Assembly (NCBI GenBank): GCA_033816765.1
Contig: CM066298.1
Span: 2,108,001 to 2,172,000, forward strand
Length of the DNA: 64,000 nucleotides
From: Nothopassalora personata
Taxonomy: Eukaryota; Ascomycota; Dothideomycetes; Mycosphaerellales; Mycosphaerellaceae
Direction: 5' to 3'
The position numbers were made by a program, and so were the translations under genes. Positions 1 to 11,769 of this stretch are shown here, piece after piece. The notes under the pieces were generated by a model. That model saw nothing but the letters and a program-made list of their open reading frames with translations, had not been told where the DNA came from and did no database searches. Position 1 is the first letter of the stretch. Each line of letters opens with the position of its first letter.

Positions 1-363
1 GATGCTGTACTATAGTACTAGTGCTTAGTGCCGATCTCCTATAGTAGTTCTTAAATCGATTAGGTAGTTGTCCGTAAAACAAATGTAGGGTTAAGTCTAC
101 TAGTAAGGTAAGCTAATCCTTAATAGAGCTTCGATAACGATTTAGGTTTTAAATTAGATAGGTAGAGGAGCACCCGGGCTTATAACCTGTTATAAATAGG
201 TATTTAACGAGTATAAGCTTCTAGATTGAAACAATAGGGTGGATTAGTAACCCTTATGAATTGCTACAAGGTGTAAGACTATCTAGCTATAGAAAACAGT
301 GTAATATAGTGTGTATGTGCTAAGTCCTAACTAACATAGACCTTAGTTACCTAATTCACAACA
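1..363 (-). mobile_element. Copia LTR retrotransposon, 5' end fragment (LTR plus leader)
   Basis: Positions 1-187 match the leader just inside the 5' LTR of the large Copia element (about 48,805-48,991), and 188-363 match its 176-bp LTR. The LTR starts TGTTATAAATAGG and ends CACAACA. As the element reads on the minus strand, 188-363 is its 5' LTR and the body continues left, out of the window. The primer site beside the LTR has the same half-tRNA-like core as the big copy. Differences between copies are nearly all C/T or G/A transitions, as RIP would leave. The opposite end is not visible, so no target duplication can be confirmed. Confidence 0.85.
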
Positions 364-1557
364 CTCTTGAGGGCGTGCAAATTGAGTTTATTACATAGCA
401 ATAGTTAAGTCGGGCGCCCTTAGTACAGTGTAGCTACGAGTCTACTAAAGGTAGGTGTTATACTTTATGCCTACTCCATAGGTAAAGTTACCTTAGTAAG
501 CTTAGTCGCTTCTTTCTCGGCTCGGCACCGTTTAGCTCCGATCATTACGGGTTAGCACGGTTTAGTACCGTTTAGCTAATCGGGTGATTCCGTAGTAGCG
601 AGCCTTAGCGAAGCGTCTAAGATTAAATAGGGCTTATTTTAGTATAGCTTAAAGCTATGTAGCACTACTACTATATTTTAGTACGCGATAGCAACCGATT
701 ACCACGCCCGGCCGAGCTCCTATAGATTCAAATAATAGCGCCGATAGTAGAGATTACGACGGCGTCGAGAACGTAACGATCCGATAGCGCGTTATGTACG
801 AAGTACATCCTCGAATGTAAAACCGACTTTATGTAGTTTAAACCAATATTAGCTAGCGAGCCACTAACGCCTCTCACGAGTATACTACTACCCCCATTCG
901 ATTCCTTAGGCTAAATAAGTAAGAGTTGTTAATATTAAAGGTAGTGCATTATGTTCGGTAGGCGCGCTAAGACGCGAAGCTAGGTGGATACACAACTATT
1001 AAGTCTATTGTATAGCGCGCAATTGTCTATCGTGCCGTATACTATACGTACACCTTCCTAGTTAATCGTACGCTTCGCAGTCGTGCTAGTGTAGTTATGT
1101 CGCTATAGTAGAACAGTAGTGCGTAATAAGAGCGTCGTCCTGCCGTCGTGTATACCTCCTCCTTGCTCTAGGTTGCTATGCCCGCGTAGGCTCCGTAGTG
1201 CGCGGCGCGTATAGACTTCGTAGCATAACCGGAGGGAATCTAATGTAGTCCTCCTCTTCGTCGCTATTAGGGGCGTTGTTATCGGCATCGGAGTACTCGT
1301 CTAACGATTCTTCTAACTCTACATCTTCGAAGGCGTGTAGCAAGGACTCGTGTCGCGCGGACGGCGATTATAGGTGATTATAACAAGTAGACGACGCCAT
1401 TGTTGATTCAATTGAAAGCGCCGAGCGTACGCTGTCGAATGCAGTAGTTATTAAGGCGATAGAGCAACGTAGTAATAGAGATGTATGCCTTCGAATGTAA
1501 TAGTGCTTGTTTGTATACAGGGCTGAATTCGTATACACCAAAACAGCCCCATTTGGT
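364..1557. other. RIP-degenerated repeat DNA without intact genes
   Basis: About 1.2 kb of TpA-rich, CpA-poor sequence with CpG retained. No ORF above about 60 codons is convincing. On the minus strand near 1220-1330 a short acidic stretch (runs of Asp/Glu) can be read and may be the remains of a transposase or other element protein. Short inverted similarities link about 520-590 with the reverse complement of about 1590-1645, so part of this interval may be a decayed terminal-inverted-repeat element. I cannot assign a family. Confidence 0.5.
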
Positions 1558-1703
1558 CTCAGACTCGCTGCGCGAATTGGCGCTCCTAGCCCTCTAATTG
1601 GCTGAACGGTGCAGAACCGTGCTTAACGGAGCTAAAGCGAGCTTAAGCGAGCCTAGCGCGTGCGCTAGGCGAAGCCAAAGCCAATTCCTGCGGCGAGTCT
1701 GAG
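1558..1703. repeat. 146-bp foldback/MITE-like element
   Basis: Terminal inverted repeats CTCAGACTCGC (from 1558) and GCGAGTCTGAG (to 1703) are perfect over 11 bp and extend imperfectly to about 23 bp at each end. The interior is itself rich in short inverted repeats, including a 9-bp stem GCCTAGCGC/GCGCTAGGC near 1653-1672. No target duplication is obvious. It sits at the junction between RIP-degenerated DNA and normal-composition DNA. Confidence 0.5.
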
Positions 1704-2209
1704 TTTACTGAGGTAAAGGCAAAGATGGCTTTAGCGGCGTGATCATGTGCCACGATGAACAGGAAGTTCGGAAAGACCTTCATGATGATGTCATGTTCGA
1801 GTGGAACAGGTGCTGTTCGAAGAAGCGGATAGCGACGCTGTGATACATCTTTAATTGATGCCTCTCACATGTGGAAAATACTGTACAGCCAAGAACTCAT
1901 GTATGCTTGGTGCTGCGAAGTTGCGGATATAGACTCCAGATTGTGCGCAAAGGCAACGCGAATGGCACGATGAGCAAGGCTCTACACCCTCCACATCCGA
2001 GGATTCGACGAGAGGCTTCATCGTCGACCCAACGTTACGAAATCATCCAGGGCGGCAAAGACTTCCAGGCCTTCTCACTTTCGTTGAAATGAGTACTGTC
2101 TAGTAAGGACACTAACCCCACGAGCCATGTTTCCAGTCAGACCAAAGGACGTGTGCCTGTTCCGTTCAAGATACGGCGGTCCTCTTTTCGAGTACTCAGG
2201 AACAACTCA
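1704..2209. other. Intergenic, no gene seen
   Basis: About 500 bp of normal composition downstream of the minus-strand RRM gene. Only short unsupported ORFs are present. It probably holds the 3' UTR and terminator of that gene. Confidence 0.4.
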
Positions 2210-3543
2210 CTACGCAGAAGCCCTCCAGCTGCCTCCAAGATTGCGCTTTGCACGAGCCTCGTCCTGCTGGTTCCATTCATTACCGTTCCGACCAGTCTGT
2301 GGATGGACTTTCTCACGTGCAAATCGAATCTTGTAGACTGCGCCAGACGCCAGCTCCTTGCCATCGAGACTCTCAACAGCGGACTGTGCGTCTTCTGCAT
2401 TGCCAAGGTCGACATGACAATAGTGATGCTTCCCGTCGTTTTTGAACTTCGACTCATGCGGTGTGCGGAGGTTGGAGATCCATTTGACGGCGAACCCGCT
2501 GAAAACCTGCTTGATCTCAGCAGCAAGAGCTTCTGGTGTTTCGAACCACGGTAGACTGCCAACGAAGAGCTTTGATGTTGTACCCAGTTGCTCTCGTTCG
2601 ACAATCTTTCTGCGAGTGTGGCGTGCTAATGTGATTTTGTATGTGCCGCCTAGGGTTCGCTGGCTGTCAGCTATGAGGGTGTACTAGGGTCTGGTGTCCT
2701 TCGTAGCATCGGACAGAATCTTGAAGACAGCTGGTCTTATTTCTTCCTGGGCAGAGGGAGACCAGGACGTACCGTATGGTGTTGCCATACCATTCAACAT
2801 GGTGATGGCATTCTTCGCCTCAGTCGCATCCGCCAGATCGACGAAGCACGAATAGCGCGATCCTTGCTGACTTTGTTCACTGTGGTGCGGCGAGATCAGT
2901 TTGCTCACGGCTTCGACCTTGTAGTTTGCAAAGAGCTCTCGCATCTCCACATTCAAGGAATCTTGATTTGGGATGCGAGGAAGCCCCCCAATCCACAGAC
3001 GCCTGCGTTCCTCGAGCGGCGCGATCCAGTGAGATTGTGCATCGTCCTAAAATACACAGTTAGCGCTTATGGCTGTGAATAATAATCTTTTGGTATGCGT
3101 ACTCTGTTCCAGCGATCAAAGGCGTACGCCGTGTCTGGATCAGCGTCCCTAGAGGGAAGGTCCTTGGGCTTCCAGCCTCGATCGTAGGTCCTGGTTCCAG
3201 GTCTTTGGCCGCGGCCTTGTCTGCGCTCAGTGTTCAAATTGATCCTGATTGGACGACCTCGCACGCTTAGTCCCTGCAAATTGCTCATCGCTCGCCCTGC
3301 GGTGTCATGATCGTGAAAATCTACGAAGCAGTAGCTAGGGTTGCGACCCGTGAAAGGATCGATTGCCATGTCGATCTTCTTGCTTCAGAGGTCGTTAGCG
3401 CTGGTAAAATGGAATAGAAGGGAAGGGTGTAGTCTGGGTGCTCACATTGCTATATTGTTCTCCTCGAACAGGCGCTCGATGTCATGTCTCTGTGCGACGT
3501 ATGGCAAGTTGCCGACATACAGTCGAGGAGAATCGTCGGCCAT
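2210..3543 (-). CDS. Three-RRM RNA-binding protein
   Basis: My model has four exons: 3543-3446, 3382-3103, 3046-2773 and 2649-2210, giving about 363 aa. Introns of 63, 56 and 123 nt have GT..AG ends, and the first two carry CTAAC branch sites. RRM1 (about residues 6-85) has RNP2-like LYVGNLP and RNP1-like YCFVDF. RRM2 (about 140-230) has LWIGGLP and YSCFVDL. RRM3 (about 245-335) has LFVGSLPWF and HYCHVDL. The third intron was chosen because reading through hits an in-frame TAG at 2686-2684, whereas splicing restores the expected fourth strand of RRM2 (YGGTYKITLAR). A linker rich in Arg/Gly follows RRM1. The role is presumably in mRNA processing or transport; no particular orthologue is recognised. 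It is the first intact gene beside the RIP-affected left edge. Confidence 0.8.
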
Positions 3544-4418
3544 GATCAGCTCAAACTTTCACTGAGTCCAGCGATGTGATTGCTATTGTCCGCGAAGATG
3601 TTGTTGCCAGCTTGCGCTGTGGGATGTTATGCAGTATTTCTGCTGCATGAATGCAAAGGCTACTGTAGTTGTGTCCAAGATTGTATCACCTAATGTGCGT
3701 CCGCTAAGACTGAAAACATTCCATAGTTTTACCACGGATTGCAGGGGTTCATGTCTCGGTACCTGACATCGTGGTGTGAGTTCGGCGTTGGTATGCCGGG
3801 ACTGCACGACACGCAGGCGAGGGAGGCCTCATGTATACGCTCATTCATACAGGGGACGTCGGGGGTTCTTTTCAAGACAACAGTGCGTGCTGCGGATGAG
3901 TGATGAGACGTTTCTCGGCGTGCCTATAAGAGTCAGAAGCAGGAACCTTGCCAGGATGGCTGTGCTCCCGGTCAACGCCGCGTCTCAGGTTGTTGTCCGA
4001 GACGAAGCTGATGACAAGACTGGACGGGTGCGAAGAGACAAGACGGTCATCAAGGCCACAGTGCACGATCTGGATGGAGGTGAATGGAGACATGTGAGCA
4101 TGGGATCAGGGGAAGACGAAGGGGGTACTTGTACGTGTAGATGCTCTGAAGTGGTACTGTAGACGATGATCAATCTGCCGCGCTGCCAGCCCTGCCTGTC
4201 CTTGTCCTCACTTCCGCCAGCCCATGCAGCTGCACACCCTATATAATTATACTGTACTATCTCCTATGTCGCACCGCCGCCGTGCACCACACCATCGTTG
4301 CTGTTGAGGATTTGGGCGAGAGTTCCGCACGTCGAGCACTACTGAGCCGCCCATCAGACCGGCCCACACTCCACTACGCACGTATACCCACGATAGGCCA
4401 CCGAGCGACCAACGAAGT
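3544..4418. promoter_or_regulatory. Divergent promoter region with TATA-like box
   Basis: Lies between the minus-strand RRM gene and the plus-strand Sec2-like gene. A TATA-like CTATATAATTA occurs at about 4239-4249, about 170 bp before the first ATG of the long ORF and 440 bp before the alternative ATG at 4692. A 128-codon plus ORF at 3776-4162 has no recognisable domain and is not called. Confidence 0.35.
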
Positions 4419-6833
4419 GTGTCACATCCTCCAAGCTGGCGGAGTACGTCTCGATCCTCCACTACTCCTACACTCTGTCACGCATCCCGACTCACCGGTC
4501 TCCTCTACAGCTTCCTCTTCATGCCAGGCTGGGCCGGCCATGGCAGCACCTCCTTAACCTCCGCGGCGTCCTCCCGACCCACCGCCGTCCGGTCGCAGAC
4601 GCCGACTCCGGCCGCCCCGTCGAGGTCGCGCTTCGCGTTCGATCGCCTCGTCAGGGCCAGCAGCTCGCCCAACATCAAGAACACGGTCAACATGGCAGCC
4701 GTGGCCAGTCCGCAGCAGTCGCCGATCAGTGCGATCCGCGACGAAGTCATGGACACGCGAACACCCAGTCCCGTGCCCCGCGCAGACAGCCCCGACGGCG
4801 AGGCTCGACCACCTGCTTACAAGCCGGACCTCAGCGCCGAGGTGGCCATGCTGAGCACGAAGCTGGTCAACGCCATCAACTACCAGACGAACCTCGACGA
4901 CTCGCTTCAACAAAGCCGGCACGAACTCGAGCAACAGCGACAGCGATGTACGACACTCGAGGAAGAGAAGCAGAAAGTAGATCAGCTGATCTCGTCAGGT
5001 GTGCTGGTCAAGAGGAGCGAGACGGACAAGATTATTCTGAAGCTCAGGCAGGAGTTGAACAGCGAGAGGACGGCGCGAGAGGTGGCCGAGCGGGACAAGA
5101 AGAAGGTCGAAGGGGAGCTGGAGCATTTGACAACCGCACTGTTCGAAGAAGCCAACAACATGGTCGCTGCAGCGCGAAAGGATACGGAAGCCGTGGAGAA
5201 GCGCAATGCCCAGCTGAGGAGTCAGCTGCAAGACACCGAAATGCTACTGGCATCACAGCAGGAGCAGCTCCAGGACCTCAAAGCGACCATGGAAAAGCAG
5301 CACGAAGCGACCATGTCCCGCGTGCCGAGCGTGCCCTCTACTCCGATTACCACACAAGGCGCCACCTTCGATGCGCTGCAAATCTCACCCCATGATTCGC
5401 GCCTACCCGACGTCCCCCCGGACCACCCACTGCATTTTGTGCAGCTCATCTCGCCCGTGCTTCGAAGCGACACCTCCGCGTACACCGACTTCCTGGATCT
5501 GCTACTGCTGGCCCAACGCCTCGGTGCACATTCCAGGACCAACAGCAGCAACGCAACGCAAACCGCCTCAGGAGGGAGCATCTGGGCGAATCCACTCGCA
5601 TCGGCTTCCTCGCCAAACCTGCCGGGCTCCTTCTCTTTCTCCAACAACTCGAGCCCTTCATCCTTCGCAGCCAATGGCACTCTGCCGCCACTCAAAGACA
5701 GCAAGTTCTACAAGCGGGTCTTGACTGAGGACATCGAGCCATGTCTGCGACTGGATCTTGCGCCGGGTCTTTCGTTCTTGAGTCGGCGGACAGTACTAGC
5801 CGCGCTATTGCAAGGCACTCTAGCGGTAGAGCCATATCCGCAGAACAAACACAACTTCGCATGCACTCTCTGTGGTGAGAGCAGACGAAATGAGCCTTAC
5901 GTACGCAAGTACAGGTTCAGGACGTCGGAAGACGATGGAGTCCCCAAGCCTCTTTGCGATCACTGTGTTGCAAGACTCCGAGCATCATGCGACTTTGTCG
6001 GGTTCCTGAGGATGGTCCGCGACGGACACTGGCGATGCGACAGCGAAGAAGATCAGAAGAGCGCGTGGGAAGAGAGCGTGCGATTGCGCGAACGCATGTT
6101 CTGGACACGACTGGGAGGCGGAGTAGTTCCTGCGCAGCAGCTACGAACCTTATCACCGACGCCGTCCTCCGCAGTGGACGCACGCCATAGTTTGGAGAGC
6201 ATACCGGAAGCAAAAGCCAAGGCCGTGGAGACATCCGATGGCGCATCAGACGTCTTCCAGGCACAGCCAGAAGGGCCAAGGAGCGCGATCGGGAACGCTT
6301 TGACAGGCATGCCACCCCACTCTATGCCTGAACTGCGACCACAGCCAGCAATGGAGAGGTCGAAGTTCATTACACCTCCTGCGACCCGTGGCATAGACAC
6401 GGAAGACATGACGCCGTCTCCTGCTGCCACAGACGCTGGCCCCGTTGATACTGAGCCTGGAACACCTTTCGAGGATGCAAACCAACAGCTTAAAACCGAG
6501 CTTGAAGCAAGCGCCGGCGTCGCTGACGAAACTGGAGTCGAGGACAAGCACGACGACGCAATTCCGAAGACATTCAGTACTGAAAGTAGCGTGAGAAGCT
6601 CTTCGGAAGGCATGACCAACCCTCTTCGGAACTCACTCCACGAGCTCTCAGTTGAGAAGGAGACCACGCCAAGAACGTCTCTGCAAGTCCCTGCTTCCGA
6701 GCCAGAAGCGACTTCACAGGCATCCCTCACCGTTGAGCAGACGCACGCTCCCGAGCGAAGAGGCTCCTCAGTACTGGAAAAGGTTCGTGCAATGGAGTCA
6801 CAAGGCAAAAGTCTCTCTGGAGCGTTCAAGTAA
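4419..6833 (+). CDS. Sec2-like Rab GTPase exchange factor (Sec4/Rab8 GEF)
   Basis: One uninterrupted ORF of 804 codons. Residues about 138-300 form a long heptad-type coiled coil holding the Sec2p/Rabin8 signature (LEHLTTALFEEANNMVAAARKD). Family members use this region to catalyse GDP/GTP exchange on Sec4/Rab8, driving secretory vesicles to sites of polarised growth such as hyphal tips. A conserved C-terminal block (about 430-560) contains two Cys pairs (CTLC and CDHC). The last 200 residues are Ser/Thr/Pro/Glu-rich and probably disordered. The start is uncertain: the first 91 residues are low complexity, and Met92 at 4692 is an attractive alternative start. Family assignment is firm; pathway role is inferred from the family. 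Confidence 0.85.
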   Translation: MSHPPSWRSTSRSSTTPTLCHASRLTGLLYSFLFMPGWAGHGSTSLTSAASSRPTAVRSQTPTPAAPSRSRFAFDRLVRASSSPNIKNTVNMAAVASPQQSPISAIRDEVMDTRTPSPVPRADSPDGEARPPAYKPDLSAEVAMLSTKLVNAINYQTNLDDSLQQSRHELEQQRQRCTTLEEEKQKVDQLISSGVLVKRSETDKIILKLRQELNSERTAREVAERDKKKVEGELEHLTTALFEEANNMVAAARKDTEAVEKRNAQLRSQLQDTEMLLASQQEQLQDLKATMEKQHEATMSRVPSVPSTPITTQGATFDALQISPHDSRLPDVPPDHPLHFVQLISPVLRSDTSAYTDFLDLLLLAQRLGAHSRTNSSNATQTASGGSIWANPLASASSPNLPGSFSFSNNSSPSSFAANGTLPPLKDSKFYKRVLTEDIEPCLRLDLAPGLSFLSRRTVLAALLQGTLAVEPYPQNKHNFACTLCGESRRNEPYVRKYRFRTSEDDGVPKPLCDHCVARLRASCDFVGFLRMVRDGHWRCDSEEDQKSAWEESVRLRERMFWTRLGGGVVPAQQLRTLSPTPSSAVDARHSLESIPEAKAKAVETSDGASDVFQAQPEGPRSAIGNALTGMPPHSMPELRPQPAMERSKFITPPATRGIDTEDMTPSPAATDAGPVDTEPGTPFEDANQQLKTELEASAGVADETGVEDKHDDAIPKTFSTESSVRSSSEGMTNPLRNSLHELSVEKETTPRTSLQVPASEPEATSQASLTVEQTHAPERRGSSVLEKVRAMESQGKSLSGAFK

Positions 6834-7356
6834 GAACACAATGATTGTATGAGTAAGATAGCGGGTGGATGATACACGGCCTTGTAAGATATGGGATTGC
6901 ATGTTGTTGGTTGGTTGCAAGCAAGCATTTGAGGCGTTTGAGCGTGTTTGATATGCGCAGAGAGGGTGCTACAGTCCCTGACATGCTCTCGGCTGAGCTG
7001 CGAAGAGAAAGACGCCGTAATGCGCCATGTAATGCTAATGCCATGAGAGATCTGGAATGCACGGCAGAAAGTTTTCATTTCATGGCTGTGCTCACTGTAT
7101 ATTTCACAGTAAGAACGTCTTCACCTCTTCCACGGCGTAACAGCACTAATGTATATCAATACACCCGCTGCCGAAAGCGCTCCGCCCATACGACTAGAAC
7201 AGATGCCACGTGACAAATGGCCCGTGCTCCCTCTAGAGTCCACCTCGACAATTGAACTTCACATTTTTTCTTCCAGCAAACTTCATCAACTTGCGCCAAT
7301 ATCGCTCCACAAAGCTATCGCTGCAGAGTACACTCGCTGCATATCATACCGCCAGC
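6834..7356. other. Intergenic between two tandem plus-strand genes
   Basis: About 520 bp with no supported ORF. It should contain the terminator of the Sec2-like gene and the promoter of the G-patch gene. No clear TATA box was seen. Confidence 0.4.
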
Positions 7357-9444
7357 ATGTATCGACCACGGGACGGAGCCGAATACGGTATACCCTTGAG
7401 AAGAGAGACACGAGCGCTGTCTACCAAAGAAGCACCTTCGCTGACATGAAGGTGTTCTCAAGACAGCGCACCGCCTGCTGGTCAGGATGATGATACGGGC
7501 TTTCAAATTCGAGGACGGGCCAGCTTGAGCAATCGATCGAAGGATGACTCGGCGCCTGGGAGGCCTCCACAGGACGCGACTTCATCTGGAAGTGCGCGCC
7601 GGTCGCCCCCACGAGATGTCCGCCCTGTCGCCGACAATGGGCATGTTCACGCTCCGCAAGATGCTCGACGCTCTCCTCCGGCATCAATTGCGCGGCGCTC
7701 ACCCAGCCCCACTCAATCATCAAGACGACAATATCGATCACCACCGCGCCGGTACTCCAGGTCACCGCTTAGACGGCCATACCAGGATTTGGACAACCCG
7801 CGGATGAGCGAACGAAGTGCATACTGCGCGCCTCGCTCAGAGTACCGCCAGGTGCGAGAAAGAAATTCAGATCGGTATCATAGCAGCAATGTCAGTCGCC
7901 CTGCAGTAGAAGCAGCTAGTGCCAGGTCTAACTCTGAACAGGACGACCGGTATCGGTCGCATTACGACAGCAGATCAAGAGCTCATTATGCCCACGACTA
8001 CGTCGATACAGCTTTCTACGAGGAACCAGACGAGCCACCTGCCAGCAATGGCGATTGCGATGTTTCACCAGACGGTACTCCGCTGCAGATTCTGCTCATC
8101 CGCGGGCTTAAGAATAACGTGGACGAAGCATTACTCAGCAAAGGTCTCGATAAACTGTATCTCGATGACAGTCAACAAGAAACGTCCGGTCAGCCGCCAG
8201 CTGTCGTCATTCCGGGTGCACAGCCAAAGCCTAGCCAGTCAGGAGCCACGCCTCAAAGCCTCAAACGTGTTTTCGTAATTCGCGATCGCGTGACCGAGAA
8301 GAGCCTTGGATTCGGATTTGCTGAGTACCATTCCAGGAAAGATGCGCAAGCTGCGCTGGCCAAGGCGAACGAGCTGGGCGACAAGTGTACCATTTCCTCG
8401 AAGCAAATCGATATAAGCTATCCACATCTCGGTGTATTCCCGCCGGTGGTCATTGGTCAGACGGACGACAACACTCGGTTCTTGTTCCAGATGGACGACG
8501 GTAATTTCAGAAAGTATCACGACACTCGATACTACGCCTCTGGATCGGTCGTCAATGCGGAGCCACCAGCGCGCCCGAAGAGTCCGTCGCCTGTCAAGGA
8601 TCTAGCCAAGACAAGCAAGAAGCGCTCGAACAACCAACAATCATCCGACACCTTGGAGAATTCCGACGGTGTCAAGAAAGCCAAGACCGGACCCGCTTTC
8701 ACCATTGCTGCACAGTGGCAGAAGAAGCAAGCCGAGCTTCGAGGTGAGGACGAGGCGGATGAAAGTGATGGCGCAATGTCCGCCCACCCTTCAGGAGCTA
8801 ATGCAGAGGCCGTCATAGGCTTCATATCACAAAGCTTTGTGTATCACGGAGATCGAAATGGCAAAATGAGGAAGTGCTGCTTGCTTTGCGGAACCGAGCT
8901 GCCCACGGCCGTGACGCCTGCACATCACGTGAAAGGAAGTGCTAAGCATGCAGAGAATCTGAAGAATGAGCAGAAATACCAGCAAGGCCTCGAAAACCTA
9001 AAGAAGTGGGGTGTCGCAGAAGATGCCACTGTCCAGGTCGAGGATGATTCCCTCAAACAACAACCACAATACGTTGACCGTGCTAAAGAGCGTCGCAAGC
9101 AGGAGGCTCTAACCGGCACTGGTGAACGCATCAAGATGAGTCTCAAAGGGGCCACCAAGAACAACAAATCACTTCCTGTTGAAGAGAACGTTACGGCAAC
9201 ACCTACTTACGGCAAAGGTCTCAACATGTTACAGAAAGCTGGTTGGAAAGAAGGACAAGGTCTTGGATCTGGGAACGGGATTACTGCGCCTGTTGAGCAG
9301 AATGTTTATGCTGCGGGTGTGGGTCTTGGACATGAGGGAAGCAAGAAGGGGGATGCGGTGGAGGAGGCGAATAAGAGTACGAAGGGCAGTTTCTTGGAGA
9401 AGACAAGGGATGTGGCGAGGCAGAGGTTTGAGAGGATGTCTTGA
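7357..9444 (+). CDS. RRM / zinc finger / G-patch splicing-type protein (RBM5/RBM10-like)
   Basis: Modelled as two exons, 7357-7387 and 7463-9444 (about 670 aa). The 75-nt intron has a GTATAC donor and CTGAC branch site, and splicing fuses a short first exon starting MYRPRDGAEY in frame to the long ORF. The order is: an Arg/Ser-rich N-terminus (about 1-170), an RRM-like domain (about 215-330), a basic linker, a zinc-finger-like segment with CCLLC followed by HH and H (about 480-510), and a G-patch (about 585-635; GLNMLQKAGWKEGQGLG then VGLGHEG). This architecture is that of RBM5/RBM10 relatives, which act in spliceosome assembly and alternative splicing. The role here is inferred from architecture. 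An RS-rich N-terminus beside a G-patch fits a nuclear splicing protein. Confidence 0.82.
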
Positions 9445-10505
9445 TGTTGTGCTGGAGGTTGCCTACTTGTCACGAAGTCACCTTTCAACTCGGGAGGCCA
9501 TCGCTTTTTAACACTACACGACTCAAGTATTTTCGTTCAAACATTGTCCACGTTGGCCGAGGTGTTTCGGCTGTATCTCGGCCTTGGCGTTGACTTCACC
9601 TCGTTCCAAATGGATGCCGCCTGCTTTCTCACTCAATGCTGTGATACAGTACAACTGTGTTACAGCTGATACATTGCCTCGTTTGGGTCACCCTCTCTGC
9701 ATTCTGATAACAAATTTGAGCACCATCGCGATCTAGCAGACGACAGGCGTGTTCTACTCTAGGTCGCACCTCCCACCGCACTTCTAATCGTGCGCTCTGC
9801 CGCAGAACATGAAACGGCGGTCTCACGCTCCTGAGATCCAATGAATGAGCTCCCGTCGCTACAGTAGGTCATGCAAAACCATGACCTAGGCTATGGGCAC
9901 CTGAACATGTCATTTACACATCATGCAGCATGGCCGAATGCCCGCATGCTGTCTCGTGGAATTCTCTTCAAGACACATGTAATCTTTCGGCTCGTGAAGA
10001 CTCGTCACGCGCCGTTTTTCATTACGAGTAGTGCTGTCTAGGTGCTGAGAATGCTGAACAGGCGGTCGACATGGAGGATACAAGAGCGCTGGGCAGCTGC
10101 GATCGTGGAGACCGGCACAGGATAAGGTCACTACTGGTGTAATCTTCCAGCGAGAGCAAATTGTGGCCTACAAGAGAAATCATACGATCGCTCTGCCGTT
10201 CAGGCCCCGCTGCGATGGTTGGGGTCTCCACACGTCGGGTTCATGCGTCCCCGATGCCGATCAACACACCGTTCAGGTTATTGCACAGAAGTCTGCCGGT
10301 ACGAGCAAAGTTCCGGAAAAGCCTGAGGCCAATGTTTCTTACCAGGTATACCACTTGTGCACTATCATCTTGCTTGGAAGGCAGTATGGGTCGCATTGCA
10401 GGCTTCTTGCTGCCGCTTTACGCAGCTCGAAGTTAGGTTCGCTTCCATTTGTTTCCAGTCCCAAGGGGCTCTGCCACCTAATCCGGTCACACGGGCATCT
10501 ATAGA
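9445..10505. other. Intergenic, no supported gene
   Basis: About 1.06 kb with only short unsupported ORFs. It contains a perfect hairpin at 9865-9888 (9-bp stem, 6-nt loop). Nothing else was recognised. Confidence 0.4.
9865..9888. repeat. Perfect 9-bp hairpin
   Basis: TAGGTCATG, a CAAAAC loop, then CATGACCTA. It lies about 420 bp downstream of the G-patch gene. Function unknown. Confidence 0.5.
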
Positions 10506-10691
10506 GTGCCACTTCTGCGATGTTCAAATAAAGGCCTCGACTCGGAAGTCTACGGCTGTGAGTGTGAAGACAAGTGCGAGACCATTCTCTGCGCATGTCG
10601 CAAGCGGAGCAGCGGGTGTTCCTCCCTCTGCCACTGCTATCTCGAACACGAAGAATCGGATGACGAGCCATTACGCTGCGGTGAGTCTTGA
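10506..10691 (+). pseudogene. Cysteine-rich CXC-like fragment
   Basis: A short ORF whose central part has the spacing C-x-C-x3-C-x4-C-x-C-x6-C-x3-C-x-C (GCECEDKCETILCACRK onward). The same style of Cys repeat appears at about 11,945-12,035 and 13,348-13,425, so this may be an upstream exon or a fragment of the same decayed gene. The spacing recalls tesmin/TSO1-type CXC repeats, but I cannot prove homology. No trustworthy start or splice sites were found. Confidence 0.35.
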
Positions 10692-11769
10692 CCCACGAAG
10701 TACCCTGGCTTGTCGGTCCAAATTGAACATGGGATAATAGTCCTCTGTGCCGTTGATAGACTGATCTCCCGTCTTGGCGCGATCCGACCTCACCTCTTCC
10801 CGCCAGCGTTCTTTCATCTTCCTGAACACATCTCCCAGCATATCACGCAACAAGTCTTTAAGCATACACGGAGCTGTATGTCATGGCACGGTCTCATCGC
10901 TTGCTGTTCAGAAAAAGAGATACAACGCCTTTACAGGCCGCTCTCGGCCATTGTTAAAACCAATCCAGAAGCCGGTACAATGACTGGTATGACAACCGTG
11001 CCGATGGTCGTCTGTACGCTCATCTGCGCAGTTCACCAGCATGTGCACCCTCCTTTGCCTCGAGACTTCGCCCCCTCCCCTCGTTACCGACGACCACCAC
11101 GCACAATCCTGGCCCGATGCCGTTTGCACATGGATCGAATGCCATTCAAGACACACACAACAACGTCAAGATACCAGAAATTCTAAAGACATGTTGATGC
11201 CAGTGACGACTGGTGTGCCCATCGGGGTGTACATATGTGAAGGTATGCAGCGGGCGTATGGACACGGAAACGTACACGCGACCGTACAGCAAGCGCGAAC
11301 AACATCGGACGAAGGAAGAAGACTTTTGGCCATGGTCTTCTCGTGTCGCTCTGGCGGGACGCTGCCTTCAACAATGCGGTATCTGCGGACACTTGCGTAC
11401 TGGGTAATGACCTCCGCGACGGGGCGCCGTGCACCTCTCTCGCCAACCTCCGAGTGCTGGGACTCATTTGCTCCACGCAAAATCGAGCACATATTACATA
11501 TGTCCAGTCTTCTCCCTTGCCTCCTTGTAGTGCGGCTTGCCGGTGCCCCGTCCGAAACCATCTGCGCCATCTTCTCCGTGGAGGGTAGACCTCATAGCCA
11601 AGTTCAACCCCCAGCTGTGGGACCATGTTGAGGGGCTTCACCACTTCGGGTAGCCATCCAGGGGCTTTCTCTGCCTTGATAATCTCATCTGCTATCACGC
11701 TCCTTCATCGTCTTTCACTCGCTATCTCGCACCGTGGCTTGAACGAGCACGATTTGTTACACAAACACA
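10692..11769. other. No confidently supported gene
   Basis: Contains overlapping ORFs on both strands of up to about 196 codons (11,041-11,631 plus), none with a recognisable domain. It may hold introns or decayed exons of the neighbouring Cys-rich gene. Confidence 0.35.

Noticed and set aside
2153..2554. 133-codon plus ORF and other ORFs across the RRM gene
   Set aside because: They overlap the minus-strand exon that clearly encodes RRM3.
2684..2686. In-frame TAG in the three-RRM gene, at first taken for a nonsense mutation by RIP leakage
   Set aside because: A 123-nt intron with donor GTACGT (2772) and acceptor CCCTAG (2650) removes it and restores the fourth strand of RRM2.
3776..4162. 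128-codon plus ORF
   Set aside because: No domain, odd composition, and it lies in the divergent promoter between two well-supported genes.
6053..7078. 341-codon minus ORF
   Set aside because: Antisense shadow of the Sec2-like gene, with no domain and low-complexity translation.
11041..11631. 196-codon plus ORF and overlapping minus ORFs
   Set aside because: No recognisable domain or splice logic; frames overlap on both strands as expected by chance in GC-rich DNA.
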